From UBA4717 sp045580165 (GTDB lineage Bacteria > Bacillota > Clostridia > Oscillospirales > CAG-272), in assembly GCA_045580165.1 (NCBI GenBank), contig JAZNNG010000028.1:11264-75263 (forward strand): a DNA stretch of 64,000 bases. The letters run 5' to 3'. Each line of letters begins with the position of its first letter. Position 1 is the first letter of the stretch. Shown piece after piece: positions 53,149-62,627 of the stretch. The notes beneath the pieces were generated by a model, which was not told where the DNA came from, did not search any database, and saw only the letters and a program-made list of their open reading frames with translations. A program made the translations under genes and the position numbers.

Positions 53149-53949
53149 TTATGCCAATACCGCGGGGTCAATGCCGTAAAAGCGGCAGGCATTTTCAAAT
53201 GTGATCTTCAAAATGTTTTCTGTTGTTGTGTTTTTTATCTCGGCGAGTCTCGCCGCAGTATAAACAATGTTTTGCGAGTTGTTTGTCGTACCTCTCAGGG
53301 GAGTGGGTGCAAGATAGGGAGCATCGGTTTCGAGGAGTATCCTGTCAAGCGGAACTATCTCTGCAACCTCAACCGTTTTTCTCGCGTTTTTGAATGTCAG
53401 AACTCCCGAAAAGGAGATATACCTTCCGTCACGCACAAGCTCGCGTGCCCATTCGGCGCTGCCTGAATAGCTGTGAAGCACGGCGGTCACGTCGCGGTAA
53501 TCCTTGAGGATAATATCAACATCCCCGTGTGCGTCACGGTCGTGAATTACGACAGGCATTTTGAGCTTTCTTGCAAGCTCAAGCTGCCTTCCGAACACCT
53601 CTTGCTGAAAGGCCTTGTCAAACGGCTCGTGGTAATAATCGAGACCGATCTCGCCGATGGCAACCACCTTAGGATGAGATGCGAGCGCTTCAAGGTCTGC
53701 AAGCGCAGAACTTATGTCTCCAATCTTTTCGCAGTCCTCGGGATGAATTCCCGCATTTGCAAAAATTCGGGGATATCTTTCGGCAAGCATAATGCTTGCG
53801 CGTGTATCGTTGGGTGAGACCGACGAATTTACTATAACTCCGACGTTCACCGAGAACATCTTGTCAAGTAGGGAAGACCTTTCTGCGTCTTCGCCGAATC
53901 TCGAGTCGTTGTAGTGGGCGTGGGAGTCGAAAATCAGTGCTTTATCCAA
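53149..53949 (-). CDS. tatD: TatD family metal-dependent hydrolase
   Basis: A 266-residue TIM-barrel metallo-hydrolase with 3'-5' DNase activity in characterised members. Metal ligands: HAH in FDSHAHYND, IGEIGLDYYH, VIHDRDAHGD, and LLETDAPYL. The start appears to be TTG at 53949; no ATG precedes the essential HxH motif, and the ribosome site is poor, suggesting coupling to metG whose stop lies 3 nt upstream. Confidence 0.93.
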   Translation of the reverse strand: MDKALIFDSHAHYNDSRFGEDAERSSLLDKMFSVNVGVIVNSSVSPNDTRASIMLAERYPRIFANAGIHPEDCEKIGDISSALADLEALASHPKVVAIGEIGLDYYHEPFDKAFQQEVFGRQLELARKLKMPVVIHDRDAHGDVDIILKDYRDVTAVLHSYSGSAEWARELVRDGRYISFSGVLTFKNARKTVEVAEIVPLDRILLETDAPYLAPTPLRGTTNNSQNIVYTAARLAEIKNTTTENILKITFENACRFYGIDPAVLA

Positions 53950-53952
53950 GGC

Positions 53953-55899
53953 TTATCTTACCCTGTCGCCGAGCTTTGCGCTCTGGTCGAGGAATACTAC
54001 CTTGATCTCCTCCTCGCCGCTTGCGAGTATCATTCCCTGAGACTCAACGCCGCAGAGTGTAGCGGGAGCGAGGTTGGCAACTACTATAAGCTTCTTTCCG
54101 ATAAGGTCCTCGGGCTTATAGAATTTTGCGATTCCGGAAACCACCTGACGCTTCTCGTAACCGAGGTCAAGCTGAAGCTTCAAGAGCTTCTTTGCCTTCG
54201 GTACGGTCTCGCATTCGAGCACCTTTGCTACTCTTAGCTCAACCTTCTGGAAGTCCTCAATGCCTATCTGGGCAACGCCCTCTGGCTTTTCGCAGGGCTC
54301 GTCTGCCTTGGCGAGCTTAGCTGCTTCTTCAAGCTCCTTGTTGATTTCTTCCATCTTTATCTTTTCGTCTATTCTGTCAAAAAGGTGAGCCGACTTGCCG
54401 ACCTCTGTGCCGACGGCAAGTGCGCCGAAGCTACCGATGGATTCAAAGTCGGTCTTATTGGTGGAGAGTACCTCAAAGATAGCCTTTGCCGTAGACGGCA
54501 TAATGGGGGAGAGCATAACTGCGGAAATTCTTATGGTCTCAAGGAGATTGTAGAGGACCGTTCCGAGTCTGTTCTTCTTTGCTTCGTCCTTGGCGAGGAT
54601 CCACGGTGTGGTTTCGTCAATATATTTATTAGCGCGGCGGAGGAGGTTAAATACTTCCTCAATCGCGTCGGATATTTTAAAGTCATCCATATAAGCGCAG
54701 TACTTGTCTCTCGCGTTCGTTGCCGCACAAGCAAGCTCTTGGTCAAGCTTCTCGGTGAATTCGCCCGATGGAACGATACTGCCGAAGTACTTGTCTGTCA
54801 TAGAAAGCGTGCGGTTAACGAGGTTACCGAGGTTGTTTGCGAGATTAGCATTGTAACGCTCGATTATCGACTCGTACGAAATAGAGCCGTCTGCCGCGAA
54901 GGGCATTTCCTCGAGAACGTAGTATCTCACACCGTCAACGCCGAAGTGACGGACAAGATCGTCTGCGTAAATAATGTTACCCTTGGACTTAGACATCTTG
55001 TCAGCACCGAAAAGGAGCCACGGGTGACCGAATACGCGCTTGGGAAGCGGCTCACAGAGAGCCATAAGCATTATCGGCCAGTAGATCGTGTGGAATCTGA
55101 GAATGTCCTTGCCGATTATGTGAACGTCTGCGGGCCAGTACTTGTTATAAAGCTCGGGCTGCTTTTCATTCAGCGGATTGTAGCCGAGTGCCGTGATATA
55201 GTTTGAAAGCGCGTCTATCCATACGTATATGACGTGCTTGTCATCAAACGTTACGGGAACACCCCACTTGAAGGACGAGCGTGAAACGCAGAGGTCCTGA
55301 AGTCCGGGCTTTATGAAGTTGTTTATCATTTCCTTTTTGCGAGGCTCGGGTGAAATGAAGTCGGGATTATCCTCAATATACTTCATAAGCTTATCCGAGT
55401 ACTTGCTCATTCTGAAGAAGTAAGCCTCCTCGGTGGTCTTCTGAACGGGATGTCCGCAGTCGGGACAGATTCCGTTTTCAGCCTGAGTTTCGGTGAAGAA
55501 GGACTCGCAGGGTACGCAGTAAAGTCCCTCGTATTCGCTCTTGTAAATGTCGCCCTTTTCATAGAGCCTCTTGAAAATTTCGGCAACTGCCGCTTCGTGG
55601 TAATCGTCGGTAGTGCGGATGAACTTGTCATAGTCCGCGCCGACGAGGTCCCAGATACCCTTTATCTCTCCCGCAACGTTGTCAACGTACTCTTTGGGAG
55701 TGATGCCTGCCTCGTTTGCAAGGTTCTCTATTTTCTGACCGTGCTCGTCTGTACCCGTGAGGAAGAACACGTCATATCCGCGAAGCTTCTTGTAACGTGC
55801 GATAGCATCCGTGAGAATTATCTCGTAGGTGTTACCGATGTGAGGCTTGCGCGATGCGTATGCGATTGCCGTGGTGATATAAAACTTTTGCTTTTCCAT
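53953..55899 (-). CDS. metG: Methionyl-tRNA synthetase
   Basis: A 648-residue class I synthetase. HIGH-type motif PHIGNTYEI, zinc knuckle CVPC...CPDCG, KMSKS in GADKMSKSKGNI, anticodon-binding domain, then a linker and a C-terminal EMAP-II-like tRNA-binding/dimerisation domain (FQKVELRVAKVLECETVPKAKKLLK region). metG-tatD order is conserved in Firmicutes. Confidence 0.97.
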   Translation of the reverse strand: MEKQKFYITTAIAYASRKPHIGNTYEIILTDAIARYKKLRGYDVFFLTGTDEHGQKIENLANEAGITPKEYVDNVAGEIKGIWDLVGADYDKFIRTTDDYHEAAVAEIFKRLYEKGDIYKSEYEGLYCVPCESFFTETQAENGICPDCGHPVQKTTEEAYFFRMSKYSDKLMKYIEDNPDFISPEPRKKEMINNFIKPGLQDLCVSRSSFKWGVPVTFDDKHVIYVWIDALSNYITALGYNPLNEKQPELYNKYWPADVHIIGKDILRFHTIYWPIMLMALCEPLPKRVFGHPWLLFGADKMSKSKGNIIYADDLVRHFGVDGVRYYVLEEMPFAADGSISYESIIERYNANLANNLGNLVNRTLSMTDKYFGSIVPSGEFTEKLDQELACAATNARDKYCAYMDDFKISDAIEEVFNLLRRANKYIDETTPWILAKDEAKKNRLGTVLYNLLETIRISAVMLSPIMPSTAKAIFEVLSTNKTDFESIGSFGALAVGTEVGKSAHLFDRIDEKIKMEEINKELEEAAKLAKADEPCEKPEGVAQIGIEDFQKVELRVAKVLECETVPKAKKLLKLQLDLGYEKRQVVSGIAKFYKPEDLIGKKLIVVANLAPATLCGVESQGMILASGEEEIKVVFLDQSAKLGDRVR

Positions 55900-55955
55900 A
55901 ATTTCTCCTACTTCGGAATGTTGAATTTATTATTGCCGTGAGGCTTGTTTTACTT

Positions 55956-57068
55956 TTATACTTTTTTGCCGTTGACGTATACGGCTAACGGTTTTAGATG
56001 ACTGTCAAGAACGATAAAGTCCTTCATAGCGTCATATCTCTCTTTAACAAGCTTGGTCGAGCTTACCATACAGAGAGGGTTTACGGTCGCCGCCATAACT
56101 GCCTGCTCGGGTGTCACGCCCGTGAAGTCCATATAGTTTGTGAAGCCGTCAGCCATACTGATAACGCTTCCTGCGATAGTACCGTCGGACTGCACTGCAA
56201 CACCGCCGCACACTCTCGCCTTGTGGGAGAGAAACTCAAACTCCTCACCCTCGGGAATGCCCGCGCCCACCGAGTCGGTTATGAGCACCGCGCGGTCCTT
56301 GCGCTTTGCAAGACTGTAAAGCTTTACCGCCTCGGGAAGTATGTGCCGTCCGTCGCATATTATCTCGGCATAAGCGTCGCTTGTGAGAGCGGCTGTAAGC
56401 GCCGATGAATTTCTGTGGTGGATGGGACGCATTGCGTTGAACGTGTGGGTGAATGAAACAGCGCCCGCACCGAGCGCGGTCATTGCCATTTCGGCATCCG
56501 CATCCGAGTGACCGATACCAACCGTCGCTCCACGCGAAGTCGCGCACTTTATAAACTCGAGTCCGCCGTCAAGCTCGGGTGCGATGGTGAAGTGAACGTG
56601 CAGGGCTCTGCCGAGCTTTTTGCTTATCTCGTCCACTTTGTCGATAAGCCTTGCCGCCTCATTGACGTCGGGATTTTTTAATAGGCTTCTGTCGTGTGCG
56701 CCTGCCTTAACGGGACTCAAGTATCTGCATTCAAAATGTATTCCGAGTACTTTGGCGTAACCGTCCGCGCCGTCCGTGTTGACTGCTGCGGAAAGAATGC
56801 TGTCGGTGGCGGCAAATATCTTGTCAAGCTCTACCGTTCCGAGTGTCGGCATAACGTAGAGTGTGCCGAGATTTGCGTATATTTTGAGCATTGCGTCAAC
56901 GTCTGCCGCGCTTGCATCCTCAAACTCAAAGCCTCCGACACCGTGGGTGTGAACGTCAACGAATCCGGGAATGACTTTCGACTCGGGATCAAGCCCGAAG
57001 CCTTGCTCCGATTCCGACTCAAAAACGCCTGTACACATATTATATTTTATGAATATTTCGTCTTTCAT
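55956..57068 (-). CDS. nagA: N-acetylglucosamine-6-phosphate deacetylase
   Basis: A 370-residue amidohydrolase producing glucosamine-6-P from GlcNAc-6-P. Metal HxH in PGFVDVHTHG, GIHFECRYLSP, GHSDAD, HTFNAMRPIHHR and ITDSVGAGIPEG are the standard motifs. The N-terminal beta domain is short. Start at ATG 57068 after AGGTG. It recycles amino sugars from wall or host glycans; nagB is not in the window. Confidence 0.93.
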   Translation of the reverse strand: MKDEIFIKYNMCTGVFESESEQGFGLDPESKVIPGFVDVHTHGVGGFEFEDASAADVDAMLKIYANLGTLYVMPTLGTVELDKIFAATDSILSAAVNTDGADGYAKVLGIHFECRYLSPVKAGAHDRSLLKNPDVNEAARLIDKVDEISKKLGRALHVHFTIAPELDGGLEFIKCATSRGATVGIGHSDADAEMAMTALGAGAVSFTHTFNAMRPIHHRNSSALTAALTSDAYAEIICDGRHILPEAVKLYSLAKRKDRAVLITDSVGAGIPEGEEFEFLSHKARVCGGVAVQSDGTIAGSVISMADGFTNYMDFTGVTPEQAVMAATVNPLCMVSSTKLVKERYDAMKDFIVLDSHLKPLAVYVNGKKV

Positions 57069-57103
57069 AAGCACACCTGTTGTCAAAAACACGTTTTCAT
57101 TAT

Positions 57104-57132
57104 ATTATACTACAATATAATAATAATTTCAA
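57104..57132 (-). promoter_or_regulatory. Sigma-A promoter for nagA
   Basis: On the minus strand TTGAAA (57127-57132), 17-nt spacer, TATAAT (57104-57109), about 30 nt before the start codon. Confidence 0.65.
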
Positions 57133-57267
57133 TAGTTTTCTTTCAAAAACTCGCTGATTTTCACGCTTTTTTTGATAAAAAATACTGCAGAATTTACAAG
57201 TTGGGACACGTTATGGGACATTGTTTTGTAGGGAGCATAAAAATACTTATAAATCGGGCGGAACTTA

Positions 57268-57296
57268 TTGACAAACGGTGAGTAAAATGTTAATAT
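57268..57296 (+). promoter_or_regulatory. Sigma-A promoter for asd
   Basis: A perfect TTGACA (57268-57273), 17-nt spacer, TAATAT (57291-57296). The leader of about 57 nt contains a CGGTAC-GGA-GTACCG hairpin (57326-57340) just before the GGAGG ribosome site. Confidence 0.65.
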
Positions 57297-57359
57297 ATAT
57301 ACATTATTTTGCATATTTATTTTTGCGGTACGGAGTACCGTGCAAACGGAGGAATTATT

Positions 57360-58439
57360 ATGAGTAACAAAATGCGTGCCGGAATCGTCGGCGCAACGGG
57401 TATGGTAGGTCAGCGCTTTATAACGCTTTTGCAGGACCACCCCTATTTTGAAATAACGGCTCTCGCGGCAAGTGCGCGTTCGGCAGGAAAGACCTACGCC
57501 GAGGCGGTAGACGGCAGATGGAAGATGCAGACCGAGCTTCCCGACAGCGTTAAGGATATGGTAATAATGGACGCATCCGAGATCGACAAGATCAAGGAAA
57601 AGGTGGATTTCGTATTCTGCGCAGTAGATATGAAGAAGGAAGAGATCCGCGCGCTCGAGGAGGCTTATGCAAAGGCTGAGATCCCTGTAGTGTCCAATAA
57701 CAGCGCACACCGTATGACTCCCGACGTGCCTATGGTAATTCCGGAGATCAACGAGTGGCACCTTGATATAATCGAGTCCCAAAAAAAGAGACTCGGCACA
57801 ACTCGCGGCTTTATCGCGGTTAAGCCTAACTGCTCTATCCAGAGCTACGTTCCCCCGCTTTCAGCGCTTCTCAAGTACGAGCCTACCGAAATCGTTGTAA
57901 CAACCTATCAGGCAATCTCAGGCGCAGGTAAGACCTTCAAGGAATGGCCCGAAATGATAGACAACGTAATTCCTTACATCGGCGGAGAAGAAGAGAAGAG
58001 CGAGCAGGAGCCTCTCAAGATCTGGGGTACTATCGAAAACGGCGAGATAGTAAAGGCGAAGTCACCCGTGGTAACCGCACAGTGCATCAGAGTTCCCGTT
58101 TCCGACGGACACACAGCGGCAGTTTTTGTAAAGTTCAAGAATAAGCCCACCAAGGAAGAGATTCTCGAATGCTGGAAAAACTACAAGGGCTCGCCTCAGG
58201 ACCTCGAGCTTCCTCACGCACCCGAACAGTTCATTACATATTTTGAAGAAGATAACCGTCCTCAGGCAAAGCTTGATCGTGATATTTACGGCGGTATGGG
58301 CGTAACGGTTGGAAGACTCAGAGAAGACACGGTATACGACTATAAGTTCGTAGGACTTCACCATAACACACTTCGCGGTGCGGCAGGCGGAGCGGTTCTT
58401 ATAGCCGAGCTCCTATACAAAAAAGGCTATTTTAACTGA
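57360..58439 (+). CDS. asd: Aspartate-semialdehyde dehydrogenase
   Basis: A 359-residue NADP-dependent enzyme of the archaeal/fungal-like Asd branch, on the path to Lys, DAP, Thr and Met. NADP loop GIVGATGMVGQRF; active-site Cys in VKPNCSIQ; QAISGAGKTFKEWPE; substrate His region GLHHNTLRGAAGGAV. Start at ATG 57360, 7 nt after GGAGG. Monocistronic between its own promoter and terminator. Confidence 0.96.
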   Translation: MSNKMRAGIVGATGMVGQRFITLLQDHPYFEITALAASARSAGKTYAEAVDGRWKMQTELPDSVKDMVIMDASEIDKIKEKVDFVFCAVDMKKEEIRALEEAYAKAEIPVVSNNSAHRMTPDVPMVIPEINEWHLDIIESQKKRLGTTRGFIAVKPNCSIQSYVPPLSALLKYEPTEIVVTTYQAISGAGKTFKEWPEMIDNVIPYIGGEEEKSEQEPLKIWGTIENGEIVKAKSPVVTAQCIRVPVSDGHTAAVFVKFKNKPTKEEILECWKNYKGSPQDLELPHAPEQFITYFEEDNRPQAKLDRDIYGGMGVTVGRLREDTVYDYKFVGLHHNTLRGAAGGAVLIAELLYKKGYFN

Positions 58440-58463
58440 TAAAAGCGAATACAGATAGAATTG

Positions 58464-58494
58464 ATCCCGGCACTTTAATGTGTCGGGATTTTTA
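58464..58494 (+). terminator. Intrinsic terminator after asd
   Basis: A 10-bp stem with one G-T pair (58464-58473 with 58480-58489), loop TTTAAT, then a T run. Confidence 0.85.
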
Positions 58495-58547
58495 TCGGTC
58501 CGTTATACAACATTTACAAAATATTAAGAAAAAGCGTGTAAAAACTA

Positions 58548-58576
58548 TTGCAATTCAACAAATGGTATGGTATAAT
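58548..58576 (+). promoter_or_regulatory. Sigma-A promoter for hpf
   Basis: TTGCAA (58548-58553), 17-nt spacer, TATAAT (58571-58576), about 50 nt before the hpf start. Confidence 0.65.
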
Positions 58577-58632
58577 AAAATTGCAAAGGAGAATAGTTCT
58601 CCGATGTAAACTAAAGCAAAGGTGGTCACTCT

Positions 58633-59157
58633 ATGAAGATTACAATCAGCGGAAGACAGACAAACGTTCCCGAAGAACTCGTGCCGATCGTAGAAAAGAA
58701 GCTTTCGAAGCTTGATAAGTTCTTCAAGGACAGCGCAGACGCCACGGTCAAGTTCAAACGCGATCGTGACAAAGAGAGAATTGAGCTGACTATAACGGCG
58801 GGCGGATGCCTTTTCAGAAGCGAGGAAAGCGACGAAACCTATCAGAACGCGCTTGACCGCGCAACCGAAACGATAGTAAGGCAGATAAGAAAGAACAAGA
58901 CCCGTCTTGAAAAGAGGATGAGAGACGACTCAAAGAGGGAATTCTTTGAGGAATATACGGCAATTGAGGAGGAAGCCGAGTTTGAGATAAGAACAAAGAG
59001 CTTCGCAGTCAAGCCGATGACTCCCGAGGAGGCTATACTTCAGATGAATATCTCAGGTCACGATTTCTATATGTTCAGAGACGGTGACAGCGGAGATATA
59101 TGCGTTGTATATAAGAGACGCGGAAACGGCTACGGTCTTATAATCCCTCAGAAATAA
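58633..59157 (+). CDS. hpf: Long-form ribosome hibernation promoting factor
   Basis: A 174-residue protein that dimerises 70S ribosomes into inactive 100S particles. The N-terminal HPF domain (about 1-100, MKITISGRQTNVPEEL) binds the decoding site; after a linker the C-terminal dimerisation domain has MTPEEAILQMNISGHDFYMF and VVYKRRGNGYGLI. Own promoter and terminator. Confidence 0.96.
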   Translation: MKITISGRQTNVPEELVPIVEKKLSKLDKFFKDSADATVKFKRDRDKERIELTITAGGCLFRSEESDETYQNALDRATETIVRQIRKNKTRLEKRMRDDSKREFFEEYTAIEEEAEFEIRTKSFAVKPMTPEEAILQMNISGHDFYMFRDGDSGDICVVYKRRGNGYGLIIPQK

Positions 59158-59162
59158 CGTAC

Positions 59163-59192
59163 AAAAAAACGGCGCGGAAGCGCCGTTTTTTT
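59163..59192. terminator. Intrinsic terminator after hpf
   Basis: Stem ACGGCGC/GCGCCGT (59169-59175 with 59180-59186) extended by A-T pairs, loop GGAA, then a T run. Confidence 0.88.
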
Positions 59193-59215
59193 ACGCCGTA
59201 TTTTTCCGTTTTACA

Positions 59216-59244
59216 TTGACAAAGACAAGCCGAAATGTTATACT
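59216..59244 (+). promoter_or_regulatory. Strong sigma-A promoter for the GH78-like gene
   Basis: A perfect TTGACA (59216-59221), 17-nt spacer, TATACT (59239-59244), with the predicted start about 30 nt before the ATG. No operator palindrome was identified. Confidence 0.72.
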
Positions 59245-59282
59245 GACTGTAATAGTATTATCTTCTTGAAAAGGGAAATATT

Positions 59283-61400
59283 ATGAAAAACTTTGGCTTT
59301 ATAAAAGCGATTCCCGTCTGGGAAAAGGGCAAGGATAAGGAGAAAAACTACAACCTTGCCTTCCGCGCGGTCATAGGTCCTGCAAATAGAGCTACCGTCA
59401 GTGTTGCGGCGGCAAATACTTACCAGCTTTTTGTCAACGGTGAAATGGTATCTCACGGACCTGCAAGAGCAGGTCACGGAAACTTCCGTGTTGATGAAAT
59501 TGACATTACCGCACACCTGACAAGTGACAAAAATATCGTTGTCATATACGCGACCTCTTATTATGTAATGAACTTTTATCTTCCCAAGCAATCGGGATTT
59601 CTGTGTGCGGAAATAGTTGCTGACGGTGAAGTCGTTGCGGCAACGGGAGTATGCGGCTTTGAGGCTAAGCACCACAACGCGCGTCTGCGTTTTGTTGACA
59701 GACAGTGCTATCAGCGTACGTTTTCCGAAATATACCGCTTTGACCGCGAGTACAAGGCGTTCGAAATATCTCCCAACTGTGAGTTTGATAAAATCGAGCT
59801 TGCTTTTGTCGGCGAGAGAAGATTTATTGAGCGTGGAGTACCGTATCCCTGCTATGACGAATACCCTGCACAAAAGGTAATATCACGCGGTGGCTTTGAG
59901 TTTCTCGAAAAGCCCTGTAACCCGAATGATAACCGTTGGCTCTTTCCCGACGGCACCTTCGTTGAGGGCTTCAGCCGGGACGAAGCCGAGTACTTCGTTA
60001 TAGACGAGATAGAGAAGTGTAAATGCACCGCGCCCAATACTGTCAACGAAGTACCCGACGGTATTGTGCTCGGACCTCGCGAGTACGCGATATTTGATAT
60101 CGGCAGAGAGAAAACTGGCTTTGTTTATATTGACGTTGAGTGCGAGAGAGACACCGAGCTCATCCTTTCGTTTGACGAAATTCTGACAGACGGTGACGTT
60201 TCCACAAGACGTAACGGTCAGTCAAACGGCTGGATATGGTTCCTTGCTGACGGTGCGTACAAGCATATTAACAATGAGCCAAACAGTATGCGCTACATAA
60301 AGATAGCAAATAATTCTGACGGCAAAACTAAAATAAACCGCCTCGCAATAAAAGAGTACGCGTATTATTATAAATCAAACGGACTCGGAAGCAAAAGCCC
60401 CAAGCTCAACGCGATCTTTGACGCGGCAATCGAGTCCTTCAGACAGAACACGCTCGACATATATATGGACTGCCCCTCACGAGAGCGCGCAGGCTGGCTT
60501 TGCGACAGCTACTTTACTTCTCAGGTAGAGCATTACTTCACGGGAAGCTCTCTCGTTGAGCGAAACTTCCTTGAAAACTTCATTATAGCCGAGGGCTTTA
60601 CGGACCTTCCCGACTATATGCTTGCGGAATGCTATCCCGCAAACGCAATGGGCGGCGGATACATACCCAACTGGGCGATGTGGTACGTAATAGAGCTTGG
60701 CGAATACTATAAGCGCACGGGTGACCGAGAGCTTGTCGATATGGCAAAAGAAAAGCTTATGAAGCTTTATAGCTACTTCGAGTCGAAGCGCAACTCCGAC
60801 GGACTTCTTGAAAACCTCGAGAGCTGGGTGTTTATCGAGTGGTCAAAGGCTAACGACTTCGTACAGGACGTAAGCTATCCGTCGAATATGATATTCACAA
60901 AAATGCTCCGTGTACTCGGAGAGCTTTACGGTGATAATTTCACTGCGGAGGCAGACGAGATCGCAGAAACTATACGCAAGCAGTCCTATTTTGACTGCTT
61001 CTTCCACGATCACGCGGTCAGAGAAAACGGAAAGCTCACGGTAAAGGAAGCCGACATCACCGAAACCTGTCAGTACTACGCGTTCTTTACGGGAGTAGCG
61101 ACCCCCGAAGCTCATAGCGAGCTTTGGAGCATTCTGTTAAACGATTTCGGTCCCGATAGAGAAGAAAAGGGGCTCTGGAAGGCAATATATCCCTCAAACG
61201 CCTTTATCGGAAACTATCTCCGCCTTTGTCTGCTTGAGCGAGAGGGCGAGACACAAAAGCTTCTTGAAAATATAGAAGGCTACTTCTACTATATGGCAGA
61301 GCGCACGGGCACCCTTTGGGAAAATATGCGGACAAACGGCAGCTGTAATCACGGCTTCACCTCGCTTGTTGCGGTGTGGCTTGACAAATACGTAAAATAA
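59283..61400 (+). CDS. Alpha-L-rhamnosidase-like protein (GH78-like)
   Basis: A 705-residue glycosidase with N-terminal beta-sandwich domains (about 1-350) and an (alpha/alpha)6 barrel. The conserved barrel signature is seen as YMDCPSRERAGWLCDSYF, related to the GH78 DCPQRDERxGWTGD motif but with the final GD replaced by CD. No signal peptide, so it probably acts in the cytoplasm on imported oligosaccharides. No transporter adjoins it; the window's msmK could energise uptake. Confidence 0.8.
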   Translation: MKNFGFIKAIPVWEKGKDKEKNYNLAFRAVIGPANRATVSVAAANTYQLFVNGEMVSHGPARAGHGNFRVDEIDITAHLTSDKNIVVIYATSYYVMNFYLPKQSGFLCAEIVADGEVVAATGVCGFEAKHHNARLRFVDRQCYQRTFSEIYRFDREYKAFEISPNCEFDKIELAFVGERRFIERGVPYPCYDEYPAQKVISRGGFEFLEKPCNPNDNRWLFPDGTFVEGFSRDEAEYFVIDEIEKCKCTAPNTVNEVPDGIVLGPREYAIFDIGREKTGFVYIDVECERDTELILSFDEILTDGDVSTRRNGQSNGWIWFLADGAYKHINNEPNSMRYIKIANNSDGKTKINRLAIKEYAYYYKSNGLGSKSPKLNAIFDAAIESFRQNTLDIYMDCPSRERAGWLCDSYFTSQVEHYFTGSSLVERNFLENFIIAEGFTDLPDYMLAECYPANAMGGGYIPNWAMWYVIELGEYYKRTGDRELVDMAKEKLMKLYSYFESKRNSDGLLENLESWVFIEWSKANDFVQDVSYPSNMIFTKMLRVLGELYGDNFTAEADEIAETIRKQSYFDCFFHDHAVRENGKLTVKEADITETCQYYAFFTGVATPEAHSELWSILLNDFGPDREEKGLWKAIYPSNAFIGNYLRLCLLEREGETQKLLENIEGYFYYMAERTGTLWENMRTNGSCNHGFTSLVAVWLDKYVK

Positions 61401-61410
61401 AGGTAGTAAT

Positions 61411-62082
61411 ATGACACTTAAACTGTTTTTTGAGGCAATAGGAAAGTTCTTCGCGGGAGTTGTTCTCGTCGGCGCGCTTTTGTTTATTTCCGCAGGCAGC
61501 ATTGAATATACGGGCGCGTGGGTGCTTCTTGCATTACTGTTTGTCCCGATGTTCTTGGCAGGCATCGTAATGATGGTGAAAAATCCCGCGCTTCTCACTA
61601 AAAGACTTAATGCTAAGGAAAAGCTTGGTGAGCAGAGCACAGTCGTAAAGCTCAGCGGACTTATGTTCGTTTTGGGCTTTGTTGTGGCCGGTCTCGGCTA
61701 CCGCTTCGGCTGGTACGCTTTGCCTGAATGGGTAACGTACATCGCCGCGGCAGTCTTTCTTATGGCTTACGCCCTCTACGCAGAGGTTCTGCGTGAGAAC
61801 ACCTATCTCAGCCGTACTATCGAGGTCCAGGAGGGGCAGAAGGTGGTCGACACGGGACTTTACGGCATCGTCAGACACCCGATGTATTCCGTAACGCTTC
61901 TCCTCTTCCTTTCGATGCCGCTTGTGCTCGGCTCGGTGTACTCGTTTGTGATCTTCCTCGCGTATCCGCCTATAATTGCGAAAAGAATAAAAAGTGAGGA
62001 AAAATTCCTTGAGCGAGAGCTTGAGGGATACCGCGAGTATAAAGAAAAGGTAAAATACCGCCTTATTCCGTTTGTGTGGTAA
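61411..62082 (+). CDS. Isoprenylcysteine methyltransferase-like membrane protein
   Basis: A 223-residue membrane protein with about five helices and the ICMT/PEMT signature: GLYGIVRHPMYS for SAM binding and EEKFLERELEGYREYKEKVKYRLIPF at the C-terminus. Bacterial members methylate small lipids or unknown substrates; prenylated proteins are not expected. Starts 10 nt after the rhamnosidase-like gene. Confidence 0.87.
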   Translation: MTLKLFFEAIGKFFAGVVLVGALLFISAGSIEYTGAWVLLALLFVPMFLAGIVMMVKNPALLTKRLNAKEKLGEQSTVVKLSGLMFVLGFVVAGLGYRFGWYALPEWVTYIAAAVFLMAYALYAEVLRENTYLSRTIEVQEGQKVVDTGLYGIVRHPMYSVTLLLFLSMPLVLGSVYSFVIFLAYPPIIAKRIKSEEKFLERELEGYREYKEKVKYRLIPFVW

Positions 62083-62084
62083 AA

Positions 62085-62624
62085 ATGAAAAGATGTAAGT
62101 GGTGTAACGAAAAGAACCCGTTGTATGTAAAATACCACGATAACGAGTGGTGTCAGCCGAATTTTGACGATAAGTATCTTTATGAAATGTTGATTCTTGA
62201 GTCGTTTCAAGCAGGACTTTCGTGGGAATGTGTGCTTAATAAAAGAGAAGACTTCCGAGTGGCATACGACGGATTTGACGTTGAAAAGGTTTGCTCTTGC
62301 GGCGCAGAAAAGACGAGCGAATTGCTTGAAAACAAGAAGATCATCCGAAACAGACTTAAAATAAATGCTAGTATAAATAACAGCAGAATTTTCAAGTCAA
62401 TAGTGGATCAATTTGGCTCGTTTTATAACTACTTAAACGGGTTTACAAACGGCGAAATTATATACGAAATCGACAAGGTGACGAATACCCTCTCCGATGA
62501 GATTTCGGCAGACCTTAAAAAAAGAGGTATGACTTTTGTCGGCTCAACGATCATATATTCTTACCTTCAGGCGATAGGAGTAATATACTCGCACGATAAG
62601 GACTGTTATATGTATAAGGGGTGA
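62085..62624 (+). CDS. tag: DNA-3-methyladenine glycosylase I
   Basis: A 179-residue base-excision enzyme removing 3-methyladenine. The zinc-snap ligands are all present: C4 and H18 at the N-terminus, H170 and C174 at the C-terminus (SHDKDC). The helix-hairpin region ESFQAGLSWECVLNKRE is typical. Start placed at ATG 62085, 3 nt after the methyltransferase stop; the ribosome site is weak, suggesting coupling. Confidence 0.93.
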   Translation: MKRCKWCNEKNPLYVKYHDNEWCQPNFDDKYLYEMLILESFQAGLSWECVLNKREDFRVAYDGFDVEKVCSCGAEKTSELLENKKIIRNRLKINASINNSRIFKSIVDQFGSFYNYLNGFTNGEIIYEIDKVTNTLSDEISADLKKRGMTFVGSTIIYSYLQAIGVIYSHDKDCYMYKG

Positions 62625-62627
62625 AAA

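Noticed and set aside
57069..57359. A riboswitch or T-box in the asd leader
   Set aside because: Only a 6-bp hairpin is visible; the leader is about 57 nt and shows no lysine-riboswitch or T-box landmarks.
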